Shown here: positions 21,030 through 30,567 of the stretch, piece after piece
Layout of the letters: each line of letters opens with the position of its first letter
How positions within the stretch are numbered: position 1 is the stretch's first letter
Assembly: GCF_022513565.1 (NCBI RefSeq)
Contig: NZ_JAKWBE010000009.1
Location: 1 to 64,000 of the forward strand
Reading direction: 5' to 3'
DNA length: 64,000 nt
DNA from: Streptomyces gilvus
Lineage (GTDB): Bacteria; Actinomycetota; Actinomycetes; Streptomycetales; Streptomycetaceae
Position numbers and translations under genes: made by a program
Notes under the pieces: generated by a model
What the model was told of the DNA's origin: nothing
What the model saw: the letters and a program-made list of their open reading frames with translations, nothing else
Databases searched by the model: none

Positions 21030-23947
21030 CGACCGTCCCCCTTTGTCGTTCCGTGTGGTGCTGTGCCGCTGTGGGCGTTGTCGCCCGCGGCGTTCTCCTC
21101 GCGGCCGCGCTGCCAGCCGCGCTGGAGCGAGGCCATGCGGCTGCGTACCTCGTCGGCGTCCCGCTCCGCGAAGTCCGTGCTGTCCTGCTCGGGCCGACCG
21201 GCGCTCTGCTTGAGCTGCGGTGCCAGGTTGGCCTGGCGCACCCGCCGGGGCAGCGGGCCGATGCCGCCGCCCGAACCGCCCGGCGGTTGTGCCCCGGGGC
21301 GCCTGCCGCCGGCGTCCGCGCCGCCCGGTGTGATGGCGGCGGGACGGGCACGTGCCGGGAGGACGGGGGTCTGCGGGGCCTCACCGATGCCGTGGTCGTC
21401 GGCTGTCCGGGCCGCGCCGGACTCGCCGAACCCCTCGGAGCGGCCCATGCCCGGGCGCAGCGGTGAGGCACCGCGCCGACGGGTGGGCAGCGGCGGCGTG
21501 CCGTCCTGGCCCGGCCGGCCGTGGCCGTCGGCCGCAGGCTGGTCGTCCGCTCGGCGACGGGCCGCCGGCGGCGCCGCGCCCTGGGGCTCGGATCGTCGGG
21601 CCGCTGCCTGCGAGCCGTCCGGCGCCTCCTCGCGGCGGGACCGCTGCTCGGTGACCGGGCGTCCGTGCGAGCTGACCAGCTTCGGGGTCCCGCGCCGGGG
21701 CAGCGAGACCGGGGCGCCCATCTGGTCGTCCGCGCCGTCCCGGGTGTGGCTGACGTCGTCGCGGAGGTGCTCACCATGACGGCCGGTGGCCTCGTCCTCG
21801 ACGCGGGCGATGGAGCGCCGGGGGCGGAAGAGGCCGCCCTCCTCGCCGTCCTCCTCCAGCGCCGCCGGGAAGTCGTCGACGGCGTCGAGGTCGACGGGCG
21901 CCTCCAGCTCCACCGGGCCGTCCAGGAGCGAGGCGGGCAGGCCGGGCAGCTGCGCGGGCACGCGCGGAAGCGCGGTCCGGCGGCTCTCCTCCAGTTCGGC
22001 CTCCTTGGAGGGGTGGGGCCGGTCGAGGCGGAAGCCGATGCCGTTGGTGTCGGGCACGTCGTCCGTGAGCAGGGCGTCGGGGATGAAGACGACGGCGGTG
22101 GTGCCTCCGTAGGGGGAAGGCTGCAGGGAGACCCGGACGTTCTGCCGCTGGGCGAGCCGGCTGACCACGAACAGGCCGAGCCGGTCGGTGTCGGACAGTT
22201 CGAACTCGGGTGTTTCGGCGAGCCGGAGGTTGGCGTCCAGCAGCGCGTCGGCCGCCATGCCGAGGCCGCGGTCGTGGATCTCCAGGGTGAAGCCGTTGGC
22301 GACCCGTTCGCCCACGACCTGGACGGCGGTGTGCGGCGGGGAGAACACCGTGGCGTTCTCCAGGAGTTCGGCCACGAGGTGAGTGAGGTCGGCTACGGCC
22401 GGGCCGGTGACGGCGACCCGGGGCAGCCGGCGGACCTCGATGCGCTCGTAGTCCTCGACCTCGGCGACGGCGGCCCGTACGACGTCCATGAGCTGGACGG
22501 GTTTGCGCCACTGCCGGGACGGGGCCGCCCCGGAGAGGATCACCAGGCCCTCGGCGTGCCGGCGCATACGGGTGGTCAGGTGGTCGAGCCGGAAGAGGTC
22601 GGCGAGTTCGTCGGTGTCCTCGGTCCGCCGCTCCATGCTGTCCAGCAGGGTGAGCTGCTTGTGCAGCAGGACCTGGCTGCGGCGGGCCAGGTTGACGAAC
22701 ACCTCGGAGACACCGGCCCGCAGCTCGGCCTGCTTGACGGCCGCCTCGACCGCGGCCCGCTGCAGGGTGTTGAGGGCCTGGCCGACCTCGCCGATCTCGT
22801 TCTTGTCGTACTCGAGGCGGGGGACCTCGGTCTCCACGTCGACCTGTTCGCCCGCCGACAGGCGCCGCATCACGCTGGGCAGCCGGACGCCGGACGCCTC
22901 GTGCGCCTCCAGGCGCAGTTGCCGCAGGTCGCGGATGAGGGTGCGGCCGACGCGCACCGACAGGAACAGCGAGAGCAGCAGGGCGACCAGACCGAGGACG
23001 CCCGCGATGGCCGCCTTGGCGATGACACCGACGGCGACCGGTCGGACGCGATCCTGATAACGGTCGCTCGCCTGGTCGTTGAGGGTGCCGAGCTTGGCGA
23101 GCACGCTTCCGGCTGCGGTGTCCCAGCTCTGCGCGGTGACCTCGCCGGGCCTGCCCGAGGTGGAGGAGATCGCCGCCTGCTCGTCCGCACGCAGCGGGGC
23201 GGTGGTGGCGTTCTTCCAGAAGCGCTGGTAGCGGTCGCGTTCGGACGAGGGCAGCAGCGGCAGGTTGACGTCGTACATCAGACCGCGCTGGGCCACGAGG
23301 TCGGTGATGTCACGGACTTCGCCACGGGTGAGCTTGCCGACGATCAGCGAGGAGCCGAGCAGGGCGTCCTCGCGGGAGAGCAGCTCCCGGGCGCGCGCGA
23401 GGTTGACCAGGGCGCGGTACTGCTTGTCCATCTCGACGTTGTCGACGACGTGCAGATTGGCGAGCAGGACGTAGCACGGGTCGACCAGGCTGTTGTAGAG
23501 GTCGAGGGCGTGTGCGCGGTCGACGGTGCCGTCCTCGACGCTGCGGCGCAGCGAGGCGAGACCGTCGAAGGTGTCCAGCACGGTGCTCAGGCGATCGCTG
23601 GTCGCTTGGCCCATGGCGTCGCGGACGTCCGGGTTCTTGGAGTTCCGCCGGATCTCGGCGATGGCCTCGTCCGTGGCGGCCCGGCTGCGCCTGAGGTCCG
23701 ACAGTCCGTCGGAGGCCCGCGGGTCGGCGAGGTAGACCAGGGACTGACGGCGTTCCTGCTGCACGACGCGGACGGTGTCCTCGATCGGGTACGCGACCTT
23801 CTCGACCACGTCGGAGACGTTGAACAGGTCCTCCGCCTGGCGGCCCGTGAGTACCGTGGCGAAGCCCCAGATGGCCGTCAGGGAAACCAGCGGCACGAGA
23901 AGCAGCGCCACGATCTTCCGGCGGATGGACTTCCCGCGAAAGCGCAT
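21026..23947 (-). CDS. cvnA: Conservon sensor CvnA (nitrate/nitrite-sensing, histidine-kinase-like)
   Basis: The 973-residue membrane protein begins with a short cytoplasmic stretch (KSIRRKIVALL) and a first membrane helix (about 10-30). An extracytoplasmic helical sensor of the nitrate/nitrite-sensing type follows (about 45-300), then a second helix (AIAGVLGLVALLLSLFLSVRV) and a HAMP-like linker. The GHKL ATPase core has N-box LVAELLENATVFSPP and DRGLGM. The usual phosphorylated histidine box is not obvious, as in other conservon A proteins. The C-terminal 280 residues are long, charged and Pro/Gly/Arg-rich, hence probably disordered. The ATG at 23947 follows GGGGGAGGCC. It overlaps cvnB at its 3' end. 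Confidence 0.93.
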   Translation of the reverse strand: MRFRGKSIRRKIVALLLVPLVSLTAIWGFATVLTGRQAEDLFNVSDVVEKVAYPIEDTVRVVQQERRQSLVYLADPRASDGLSDLRRSRAATDEAIAEIRRNSKNPDVRDAMGQATSDRLSTVLDTFDGLASLRRSVEDGTVDRAHALDLYNSLVDPCYVLLANLHVVDNVEMDKQYRALVNLARARELLSREDALLGSSLIVGKLTRGEVRDITDLVAQRGLMYDVNLPLLPSSERDRYQRFWKNATTAPLRADEQAAISSTSGRPGEVTAQSWDTAAGSVLAKLGTLNDQASDRYQDRVRPVAVGVIAKAAIAGVLGLVALLLSLFLSVRVGRTLIRDLRQLRLEAHEASGVRLPSVMRRLSAGEQVDVETEVPRLEYDKNEIGEVGQALNTLQRAAVEAAVKQAELRAGVSEVFVNLARRSQVLLHKQLTLLDSMERRTEDTDELADLFRLDHLTTRMRRHAEGLVILSGAAPSRQWRKPVQLMDVVRAAVAEVEDYERIEVRRLPRVAVTGPAVADLTHLVAELLENATVFSPPHTAVQVVGERVANGFTLEIHDRGLGMAADALLDANLRLAETPEFELSDTDRLGLFVVSRLAQRQNVRVSLQPSPYGGTTAVVFIPDALLTDDVPDTNGIGFRLDRPHPSKEAELEESRRTALPRVPAQLPGLPASLLDGPVELEAPVDLDAVDDFPAALEEDGEEGGLFRPRRSIARVEDEATGRHGEHLRDDVSHTRDGADDQMGAPVSLPRRGTPKLVSSHGRPVTEQRSRREEAPDGSQAAARRSEPQGAAPPAARRRADDQPAADGHGRPGQDGTPPLPTRRRGASPLRPGMGRSEGFGESGAARTADDHGIGEAPQTPVLPARARPAAITPGGADAGGRRPGAQPPGGSGGGIGPLPRRVRQANLAPQLKQSAGRPEQDSTDFAERDADEVRSRMASLQRGWQRGREENAAGDNAHSGTAPHGTTKGDGR

Positions 23948-24364
23948 GGCCTCCCCCAGCTCGACCCCCACCGGCCGGGGGTACATATGCACGTCAACAA
24001 ACGGCGCGAGCCTACTACCGACACAGAGGTAACTCGAAGAGCCGTCCGGAGGGTGAACTTCCGCCCGCCCGACGAGACATGGCGAGTTGTCCGGCCATGG
24101 GGGAGATTGCGTCCCTGTTTGCCCGCTCGGTGACGGGAACTCATCCACCGGGTGCACTTGGTCTGTTGGCCGAAATTTTTCGCTTCTTGGGAATCTTCGG
24201 GGCACGTCGTTCGTCCTTCTTGATGGGAAACGGGGACGGAATCGGCCACATGAGCCGCATCCCGCACCCGGGCGGCGTAAAACAGCGCAAGCCGGGCAAC
24301 CACAGGGGAACCGTGCCGTCGGGCACGGGCGAGCGGTCTGCTGGCGGTGGGGAGTGACACGTTG

Positions 24365-24895
24365 ATGGGCACGGCGGAGCGGCGCGAGGCGCCCCGGGAC
24401 GGTATGGCGGCGAGCCTGGTCGAGGACCGGGTTCCCGAAGCACTGGATCCCGACATTCCGGCAGCCAGGAGCAGGGTCGCGCGAGACGAGGAGCGGGAGC
24501 AGGGCTATCGGCCCCTGTGGGTCGAGGAGCCGGCGAGGCGCCGCCGCCTGCCGGATCCGGTGCGTAGGGCGGCGGTGCGGGCGGGCCTGATCATCGCTGT
24601 GACGCTGCTTCTGGCGATGGTGGCCTTCCTGTGCACCATGGCCGGGTCCTGGGCGGCCTTCCCCATGGTGATCAGCGCCGTGGTGAGCACGGTGGTGGCC
24701 ACCTGGAGCGCTCTCGACGTCTGGGTGACCCGCCAGGTGTGGAACCAGCGCAACGGCGTGGTGTCGACGCCGAGCAGCACGGCCCGGGCCCTGCGGCGCG
24801 AGAAGCGCCGGACCCGGCGACAGGCGAAAGCCACCGAGCGGGCCCAGGCGCGAATACGCCGACGCGGCGGCGCCGGGCAACTCTCGCACCCCTGA
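24365..24895 (+). CDS. Small membrane protein with two predicted helices, unknown
   Basis: This 176-residue protein has an N-terminal acidic/soluble part, two adjoining hydrophobic segments (AGLIIAVTLLLAMVAFLCT and AAFPMVISAVVSTVVATW) and a strongly basic tail (RREKRRTRRQAK). No enzymatic motif is seen. It is divergent from cvnA with about 417 bases between starts, so it may share control with the conservon. The ATG at 24365 has GTGGGGAG upstream; a GTG at 24347 is the alternative. The basic tail could contact nucleic acid or lipid head groups, but that is only a guess. Confidence 0.7.
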   Translation: MGTAERREAPRDGMAASLVEDRVPEALDPDIPAARSRVARDEEREQGYRPLWVEEPARRRRLPDPVRRAAVRAGLIIAVTLLLAMVAFLCTMAGSWAAFPMVISAVVSTVVATWSALDVWVTRQVWNQRNGVVSTPSSTARALRREKRRTRRQAKATERAQARIRRRGGAGQLSHP

Positions 24896-24983
24896 GAAAC
24901 GCCGGTTCGGTAAGGCGTCGTCGGTATCGGGGCGGCTGGGACGCGGGTCGGCTACAGCTCTGGGCGGCTTGGGCGCGGGGAGA

Positions 24984-27900
24984 TCACGGCGCGGCCGGTG
25001 CCGGGCGCTTGAACATCCGTGTCGCGGTGATCTCGCTGTGCCCGGCCTCCCCCGCGGGGGCCTCGCTCGGCAGGCCCGGCCGCAGGTGTTCCTCCACGCT
25101 GATGTACTTCAGCCCGGCCCGTAGGTCAGCGTCGTTGCGCAGCCGGATGACCAGGGGGAACTCGGCCAGCGCGGTGGTGTCGAACAGACCCGTGGTGTAC
25201 AGGAGCTGGACGCCCAGCGCGTCGGACACGGCGCGCTGGAGCTCCAGCAGATACGTGGCGTTGGCCCGGCCGATGGGGTTGTCGAGGAACAGCGTGCCGG
25301 CGTGCCGGTGCCTGTCGCGGCCTCGGTCGTTGGAGCGCAGTGCCGCCATCGTGCAGTACAGGGCGATGGCGGCGGTGAGCAGCTGGCCGCCCGAGAACAC
25401 GTCGCCCATCTGCCCGACGGGCACGCGCTCGGCGCGCAGCACGGCGTCCGGCTTGAGGATCTCCACGGAAACGCCCTTGGGCTGCAGGGCGGCGCCAACG
25501 CCCCGCAGCAGCAGGGACATGCCGTCGCGGCGCAGGTCGGAGTTCTTCTTCACGGCGGCCCGGGTCGCCTCGTCGATGACCTCGCCGAGGCGCTCGGTCA
25601 GGGTGGCCTGGTCGGGTTCCTCGAAGCGGATCCGCAGGAACTCCTGACCGGACCATTCACCGAGCCCCTCGGGCAGCCGGGACAGCCGCTGCGCGGAGCG
25701 GAGGGTCGCCAGCGCCGACTCGACCAGCCCACGCAGCCGGTCGACGATCGAGTCGCGGTTGCGCTCCAATTGAGCCAACTCGTCGGTGAGGACCCGGAGT
25801 CGGGGGGCGAAGGCGTCCGCCCACTTCTGCGCGTGCTCGGGCAGTGCGGAGGCGGGCAGTTCACGGATCTGCTGGCGGGCGGGGGTGCGGACCTGTTCGT
25901 AGCGCGTGGAGTTGGCGTGCCGGACGAGGACGTCACTGGCCTCGCGGACGGCGGCCTCGGCGGCGGACAGGTCGGCGGCACAGCCGCGCAGCGACCGACG
26001 GGCCTCGGCGGCCGACTGGCGGGCCTCGTCCAGGGTGCCGGGGTAGGGCTCCGGTTCCTCCTGGTCGTCCTCCATAGTGTGCTCGCGCAGCAGGTCCCGC
26101 AGCATCGCGGCCGTCTCGTCGAAGCCGCCGGCCGCGTCCTCGGCCGCGCGGTGGGCGTCGAGCAGGTCGGCGTGGGCTTCCCGGGCCTGCGTCAACGCCT
26201 CGGTGCGGGAGGCGAGTTCAGTGGTTGCTGTACGCAGCAGGGCCTGGGCGTGCTCGGCGTCGCGCGGCTGGAGCTCCTCGGGCAGCTCGGTATGGGCCTC
26301 GCCGTCCTCGGGGGCGTGCCGTTCGGCCTCGCCGCGCAGCCGGCCCAGCTGCTCGCTCGCGCTGGACATCCGGGTCTCCAGGAGCTGCACCAGCTCCTCG
26401 GCACGGGCGGCGGCGGCCTGCCGGGACGGCCCGTCGGAGCCGTCCGGGGACTGCAGCAGCTGCTCCGCGCGGGTACGGACCTTGTTGCTGAGCCGGTCCA
26501 GTTCGGCGCGGGCCGCGCTCTCGTCGCTCTCCGCGCGCGCCTGCTCGGCCCGCAGGTCGGCGCCGACGCCGACCTTCTCGTAGACCTGGGAGGCGGCCCG
26601 GTAGGCCTCGCGCAGGGCGGGCAGGGACGCCTTGGGGGCGCCCGCGTCCGCGTCGGTGTCGGGTACGTCGTCGGGGGCGCCGGCGATCTCCGAGCGCTCG
26701 GCGCGCAGCGCGCGGGCGGTGCGGCGGGCGTCGTCGGCGGCGCGCTGGGCGGCGCGCCGGTCCTCGTCGGCGGCGCGGGCGCGTTCCAGGCAGGCCTGGG
26801 CGCGGGCCTCGGACTCGGCGCCGTCGTCGGCCAGTTCGCGCAGCTTCACCTGCCAGCCGGCGCGTTCGCGCAGCCGGAAGGCGAGCCCGGCGAGGGCGTC
26901 GGCGGCGCGGCGTGCCTTCTGTGCGGTCTCCTGCCGCTCGTCCCGGACCTGCGCGGCCTCGGCGGCGGTCTCGTCCGCCTCGGCCCGTACCGTGCGGGCC
27001 TCGGCCAGCTCGGCCTCCGCCTCCTCCGCGAACGTACGCGCCTCCTGGGCGGCCCGTGCCAGTTCGACCAGCCGTCCGGCCGGGCAGCCGGTGCGCCAGG
27101 AGGCGAGGCGTGCCGCCAGCTCGCGGTCCTTGCCGAGGCGGGCCGCGAGCGCCCGGATCTCCTCGTCCCGCGCGGCCGCCCGGGCCCTCAGGGCCTGCCG
27201 TTCCTCGTCGGCGGCGTGTTCGTCGTGCATGGCCGGGTTCGGCGGGACGAGGAAGACGTCACCGCTCCGGGTGTCGGGGGCCGGCGTCGGCGCCAGCAGG
27301 GCGGCGGCTGTGCCGACGGCGACGGCGGACCGCGGGAGCAGGGCCGCGTCGGTGAGCGCGTCACGGGCCCGCGCGTGCGTGGCCGGATCGGTGATGATGA
27401 CGCCGTCGACCAGTTCCGGACGGGCGGCCAGCACGCGCGCGTGGTCGGCGGGGTCGACGGCCTGGGCGAGGTAGCGCCAGCCGGGCAGGGCCGGGATGCC
27501 GTGCTCGCCGAGGAACTCGACGGTGGCCAGCACGTCCGGCCCGGGCGGCAGGAGCCCGCCGTCGCCGAGCGCGCCGAGGATCCGGGAGTCGTCGGCCGCC
27601 ACGGTCCGCAGTTCGAAGAGCTGGCGTTCGGCGGAGGACACGGAGTCATCGAGGAGTTCGCGCAGTTCGTCCGCGAAACGGTCCAACTCCTCGGGAGTGA
27701 GCGCCGCTTCGTCGTCGTCCGTCTCGTGGCGGGGCTGCGGGACGGCAGAGCGCGTCCGGCCGCCGCCGGACAGGCTCAGCAGCTCCGCCAGCCGTTCCTC
27801 GGCCGCCAGCGACTCGGCGATACGCAGCTCGGCCTCGTAGGAGCGCTGGGTGGCCGTGGCCGCGTCCGCCGCGCGGGCGGCCGTCAGCTCGGCGCGGGAC

Positions 27901-29609
27901 TCCGCCGCGGCCGCCTCGCGGGCGTGCTCCGTGGCCTTGCGGGACGCCTCACGGGCCGTGTCCCAGGCGGCGACGGCGCTCTTCTCGGCGTCGCTGGCGG
28001 CGAGGGCGGCACGGGCGGGGTCGGCGTCGGGCGCGCTGTCGTCGAGCCAGCCGGCGCGCACCGCCTCCGCGGTCTCCTGTTCCACCTCGCTGAGGCGCTG
28101 GCGGAGGTGGCCGATCTCGCTGCGGGCACGCTGGGCTTCCGTGGCGGCGGCGGTCGAGTCGCGGTAGGCAGCCTCACCGGCCTCCTGGAGTGCGGCGGAG
28201 CGCTCCTCCTCCTCGTTGGCGAGGGTCTCGGCGCTCTCGGCGGCCCCGTGCAGGGCCCGTACGAGGTCCACGGCGGCCTTGGCGCGGGCGGCGAGCGCGG
28301 GGGCCGCGTCCCGCTCGGCCTCCTGGATCGCGGCGGCCACGCGCGCGACCCGGTCGGCGGCGGCGCGGTGGCGCAGCACCGCCTCGGCGGCCTGCCAGGC
28401 GGAGTGCAGGGTGCGCGCGTCGGCCAGCTCGCGTTTTTGTCCGGCGGCGGACTTCTCGGCGGCGGCCAGAGCCAAGGAGGCGTTGCGGAAGGCGAGTTCG
28501 GCGGCGATCAGCGCGCTGCGCTCCCGGGCCGCCTCGGAGTGCGTGACCGCGTACGCGGCGGCCGTGACGCGCTGGGCGAGTTCGGCGGCCCGGACCCGCT
28601 CCTGGCTGCCCCGCGCCGACAGACGGCGAGCGAGCGTGCGGGTGCGGCGTTCGGCGCCGGCGTGGATGTCACGCGCGCGTGAGCGGGCCTCGGCGGCCTC
28701 GACGATCCGTCCGAGCAGGTCCACCGACCCGGCGGTGAAGTCCCGTTCGGCGATCAGCTCGGCGCGGCGGCCCAGCTTGTTGCCGAAGCCGCTGACCAGG
28801 TCGGCGAGTCCGTCGGTGTCCCGGGTGTCGGTGACGGCGCGCAGCAGCAGGTCGGTGAAGTCGGAGTCCTTCTTCACCGCGAAGAGGCCGGCGGCCTCAC
28901 CCTCGTCGGCGTTCATCTCCCGCTGGTAGCGGAAGAGTTCGGGGTCGAGACCGAGGTCGCCGAGGTGTTCGATCCACCGGTCGTGGATCTCCTCCCAGTG
29001 CACCTCCAGGTGCGGATACGCCTTGCCCGCCTCCGTGATGGCGTCCCGGAAGCCCTTCATGGTGCGCCGGCGCCCCTGCGCGCCCGACTGGCCCTCGACG
29101 GACGGCCGTACCGAAGTGGCCTCGGCGACCGGCAGGTTGTCCAGGGACAGCCCGGGGCCGGGCCGGAAGGAGTACCAGGCCTCGGCGAACTTCCGCGGGT
29201 CGTTGGAGACCTGGCGCCCGCGCCACTCGCTGACCTTGCCGACGACGACGCACTCGCCGGTCAGCGTGTGCTGCCACTCCAGGGCGACGTGCCCGCAGTC
29301 GTCGGCGAGCAGGAACTTGCGCAGCACACCGGAGCTGGCGCCGCCCAGCGTGTTGCGGTGCCCCGGCAGCATCACCGAGAAGATCAGCTTCAGCAGCACC
29401 GACTTGCCGCCGCCGTTCTCCAGGAAGAGCACGCCCGCGGGCGCCGGGCGGCGCGGCGGGCCGACGGGCTCCTCCTCGAAGAACTCCGCCTGGGTGGGGG
29501 CGGGGTCGGGCACCGGCTCGCCGACGCCCCGCAGGTCGAGCACGGTGTCGGCGTAGCGCGCACCGGCGGGACCGATGGAGTAGAGGCGGATCCGGGACAG
29601 CTCGTACAT
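24984..29609 (-). CDS. MukB/MksB/JetC-like SMC ATPase
   Basis: This 1541-residue SMC-like protein has an N-terminal half ATPase with an atypical Walker A (LENGGGKS, residues 63-70), then a long Ala/Glu/Arg-rich coiled coil. A globular middle (about 650-800, around GIPALPGWRYL...VIITDP) may be the hinge, followed by a second coiled coil. At the C-terminus lie the ABC signature FSGGQ (about 1405-1409) and Walker B GTLFLDNP (about 1438-1445). The 'ENGGGKS' and 'LFLDNP' forms are typical of MukB/MksB and of Wadjet JetC, not of canonical SMC. It lies 36 bases after its MksE-like neighbour, as in mks/jet operons. It probably loads on DNA and either compacts it or restricts plasmids. The nuclease subunit JetD/MksG is not in the window. 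Confidence 0.85.
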   Translation of the reverse strand: MYELSRIRLYSIGPAGARYADTVLDLRGVGEPVPDPAPTQAEFFEEEPVGPPRRPAPAGVLFLENGGGKSVLLKLIFSVMLPGHRNTLGGASSGVLRKFLLADDCGHVALEWQHTLTGECVVVGKVSEWRGRQVSNDPRKFAEAWYSFRPGPGLSLDNLPVAEATSVRPSVEGQSGAQGRRRTMKGFRDAITEAGKAYPHLEVHWEEIHDRWIEHLGDLGLDPELFRYQREMNADEGEAAGLFAVKKDSDFTDLLLRAVTDTRDTDGLADLVSGFGNKLGRRAELIAERDFTAGSVDLLGRIVEAAEARSRARDIHAGAERRTRTLARRLSARGSQERVRAAELAQRVTAAAYAVTHSEAARERSALIAAELAFRNASLALAAAEKSAAGQKRELADARTLHSAWQAAEAVLRHRAAADRVARVAAAIQEAERDAAPALAARAKAAVDLVRALHGAAESAETLANEEEERSAALQEAGEAAYRDSTAAATEAQRARSEIGHLRQRLSEVEQETAEAVRAGWLDDSAPDADPARAALAASDAEKSAVAAWDTAREASRKATEHAREAAAAESRAELTAARAADAATATQRSYEAELRIAESLAAEERLAELLSLSGGGRTRSAVPQPRHETDDDEAALTPEELDRFADELRELLDDSVSSAERQLFELRTVAADDSRILGALGDGGLLPPGPDVLATVEFLGEHGIPALPGWRYLAQAVDPADHARVLAARPELVDGVIITDPATHARARDALTDAALLPRSAVAVGTAAALLAPTPAPDTRSGDVFLVPPNPAMHDEHAADEERQALRARAAARDEEIRALAARLGKDRELAARLASWRTGCPAGRLVELARAAQEARTFAEEAEAELAEARTVRAEADETAAEAAQVRDERQETAQKARRAADALAGLAFRLRERAGWQVKLRELADDGAESEARAQACLERARAADEDRRAAQRAADDARRTARALRAERSEIAGAPDDVPDTDADAGAPKASLPALREAYRAASQVYEKVGVGADLRAEQARAESDESAARAELDRLSNKVRTRAEQLLQSPDGSDGPSRQAAAARAEELVQLLETRMSSASEQLGRLRGEAERHAPEDGEAHTELPEELQPRDAEHAQALLRTATTELASRTEALTQAREAHADLLDAHRAAEDAAGGFDETAAMLRDLLREHTMEDDQEEPEPYPGTLDEARQSAAEARRSLRGCAADLSAAEAAVREASDVLVRHANSTRYEQVRTPARQQIRELPASALPEHAQKWADAFAPRLRVLTDELAQLERNRDSIVDRLRGLVESALATLRSAQRLSRLPEGLGEWSGQEFLRIRFEEPDQATLTERLGEVIDEATRAAVKKNSDLRRDGMSLLLRGVGAALQPKGVSVEILKPDAVLRAERVPVGQMGDVFSGGQLLTAAIALYCTMAALRSNDRGRDRHRHAGTLFLDNPIGRANATYLLELQRAVSDALGVQLLYTTGLFDTTALAEFPLVIRLRNDADLRAGLKYISVEEHLRPGLPSEAPAGEAGHSEITATRMFKRPAPAAP

Positions 29610-29645
29610 GGCGGACTCTCGTAGGTCTTCGGGCAGGTCAGGGGT

Positions 29646-30536
29646 TCAGGAGGGCGTGGAGGAGTGGAACGGCAGCCCGGCGTCGGCCGCCAGGTCCAGG
29701 TCCTCGCCGTCCTGGGGCGGCAGCAGGCTCGGTGTGCCATCCGTCACCGGGACCACGCCCAGCTCCAGCAGTTCGGCCATCGCGGCGCTGCCCGCCATGT
29801 CCCGCACCTGGAGCTGGTAGCGGGCCGTCGTGCGGTACGTGCCGCCGTTGTCGTCGCCGGTGCGCTGCAGGAAGCCGGAGTCGGTGAGGAAGGCCACCGC
29901 CTTGCCGACGATGCCGGTCGTGGAACCGGCGAGTCTGCGGGCGTCCTTGGTGGCGCCGGCCGCGCTGCGTCTCACCCAGATCCGCCACGCGGCCTCCAGG
30001 CCGGGCGCGTCCGTGGCCGGGTCGGTGTTCTCGCCCTGTTCCTCGGCCCGTTCCTCCAGCCGCCGGCACGCCTGCCGTACGAAGGCGTCGACGCCGTTGA
30101 CCGTCACGCGCCCGATGTACCCGTCGTCGGCCAGGTCCTCCGGGCGCGGGAACGCCATGGCGGCGACGGCGAGATGGGCCAGCCCGTGCAGGAACCGGTC
30201 TCCGCCGTCGGCGGACGTACGACGCGCGTAGTCGCCCATGCGAACCGCGAACACCGAGTCCTCGGCGGCCGTCACGGCCATCCCCGCGCGCGGGGAGACC
30301 TCCAGCACCACCAGCCCGAGCCCGGCGGCCACGGCGTCCGCGAGCCGGGCGAACGCCGGGTCCTCCCGGTGGCGCCGCAGCAGTTCCGCGTACTCCTGGT
30401 CACGCGCCGGCTGCAGCTTGGGCTGCAGCCCGAAGGCGACGAGCCGGGCCGCGTCGGCGGCGTCGGCGGGCGTGACGGCACTCGGGGCCGACGGGGCCGG
30501 GGCCTCCGTGTCACTCCACTCGATGTGCTCGGTCAC
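29646..30536 (-). CDS. MksE/JetB-like accessory (KITE) protein, inferred
   Basis: The 296-residue protein lies between a candidate kleisin and the SMC gene. It looks like a winged-helix protein: alternating helices and basic strands such as GRVTVNGVDAFVRQAC and AVAFLTDSGFLQRT, the latter followed by RYQLQVRDMAG, as in MukE/MksE-type KITE proteins. The assignment is by order, size and helix-turn-helix look rather than a clear motif. In these complexes the KITE dimer binds the kleisin and the SMC neck. The GTG at 30536 has AAGGAG eight bases upstream and is preferred to an upstream GTG. The stop is 31 bases before the kleisin-side neighbour's end. Confidence 0.65.
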   Translation of the reverse strand: MTEHIEWSDTEAPAPSAPSAVTPADAADAARLVAFGLQPKLQPARDQEYAELLRRHREDPAFARLADAVAAGLGLVVLEVSPRAGMAVTAAEDSVFAVRMGDYARRTSADGGDRFLHGLAHLAVAAMAFPRPEDLADDGYIGRVTVNGVDAFVRQACRRLEERAEEQGENTDPATDAPGLEAAWRIWVRRSAAGATKDARRLAGSTTGIVGKAVAFLTDSGFLQRTGDDNGGTYRTTARYQLQVRDMAGSAAMAELLELGVVPVTDGTPSLLPPQDGEDLDLAADAGLPFHSSTPS

Positions 30537-30567
30537 TGCTCGGGCTCCTTGTCGCACTGTCGTCCAC

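Noticed and set aside
25302..28682. A 1126-residue plus-strand open frame opposite the SMC gene
   Set aside because: It is Gly/Gln/Arg-rich low-complexity text with no domain, the antisense shadow of a coiled-coil gene.
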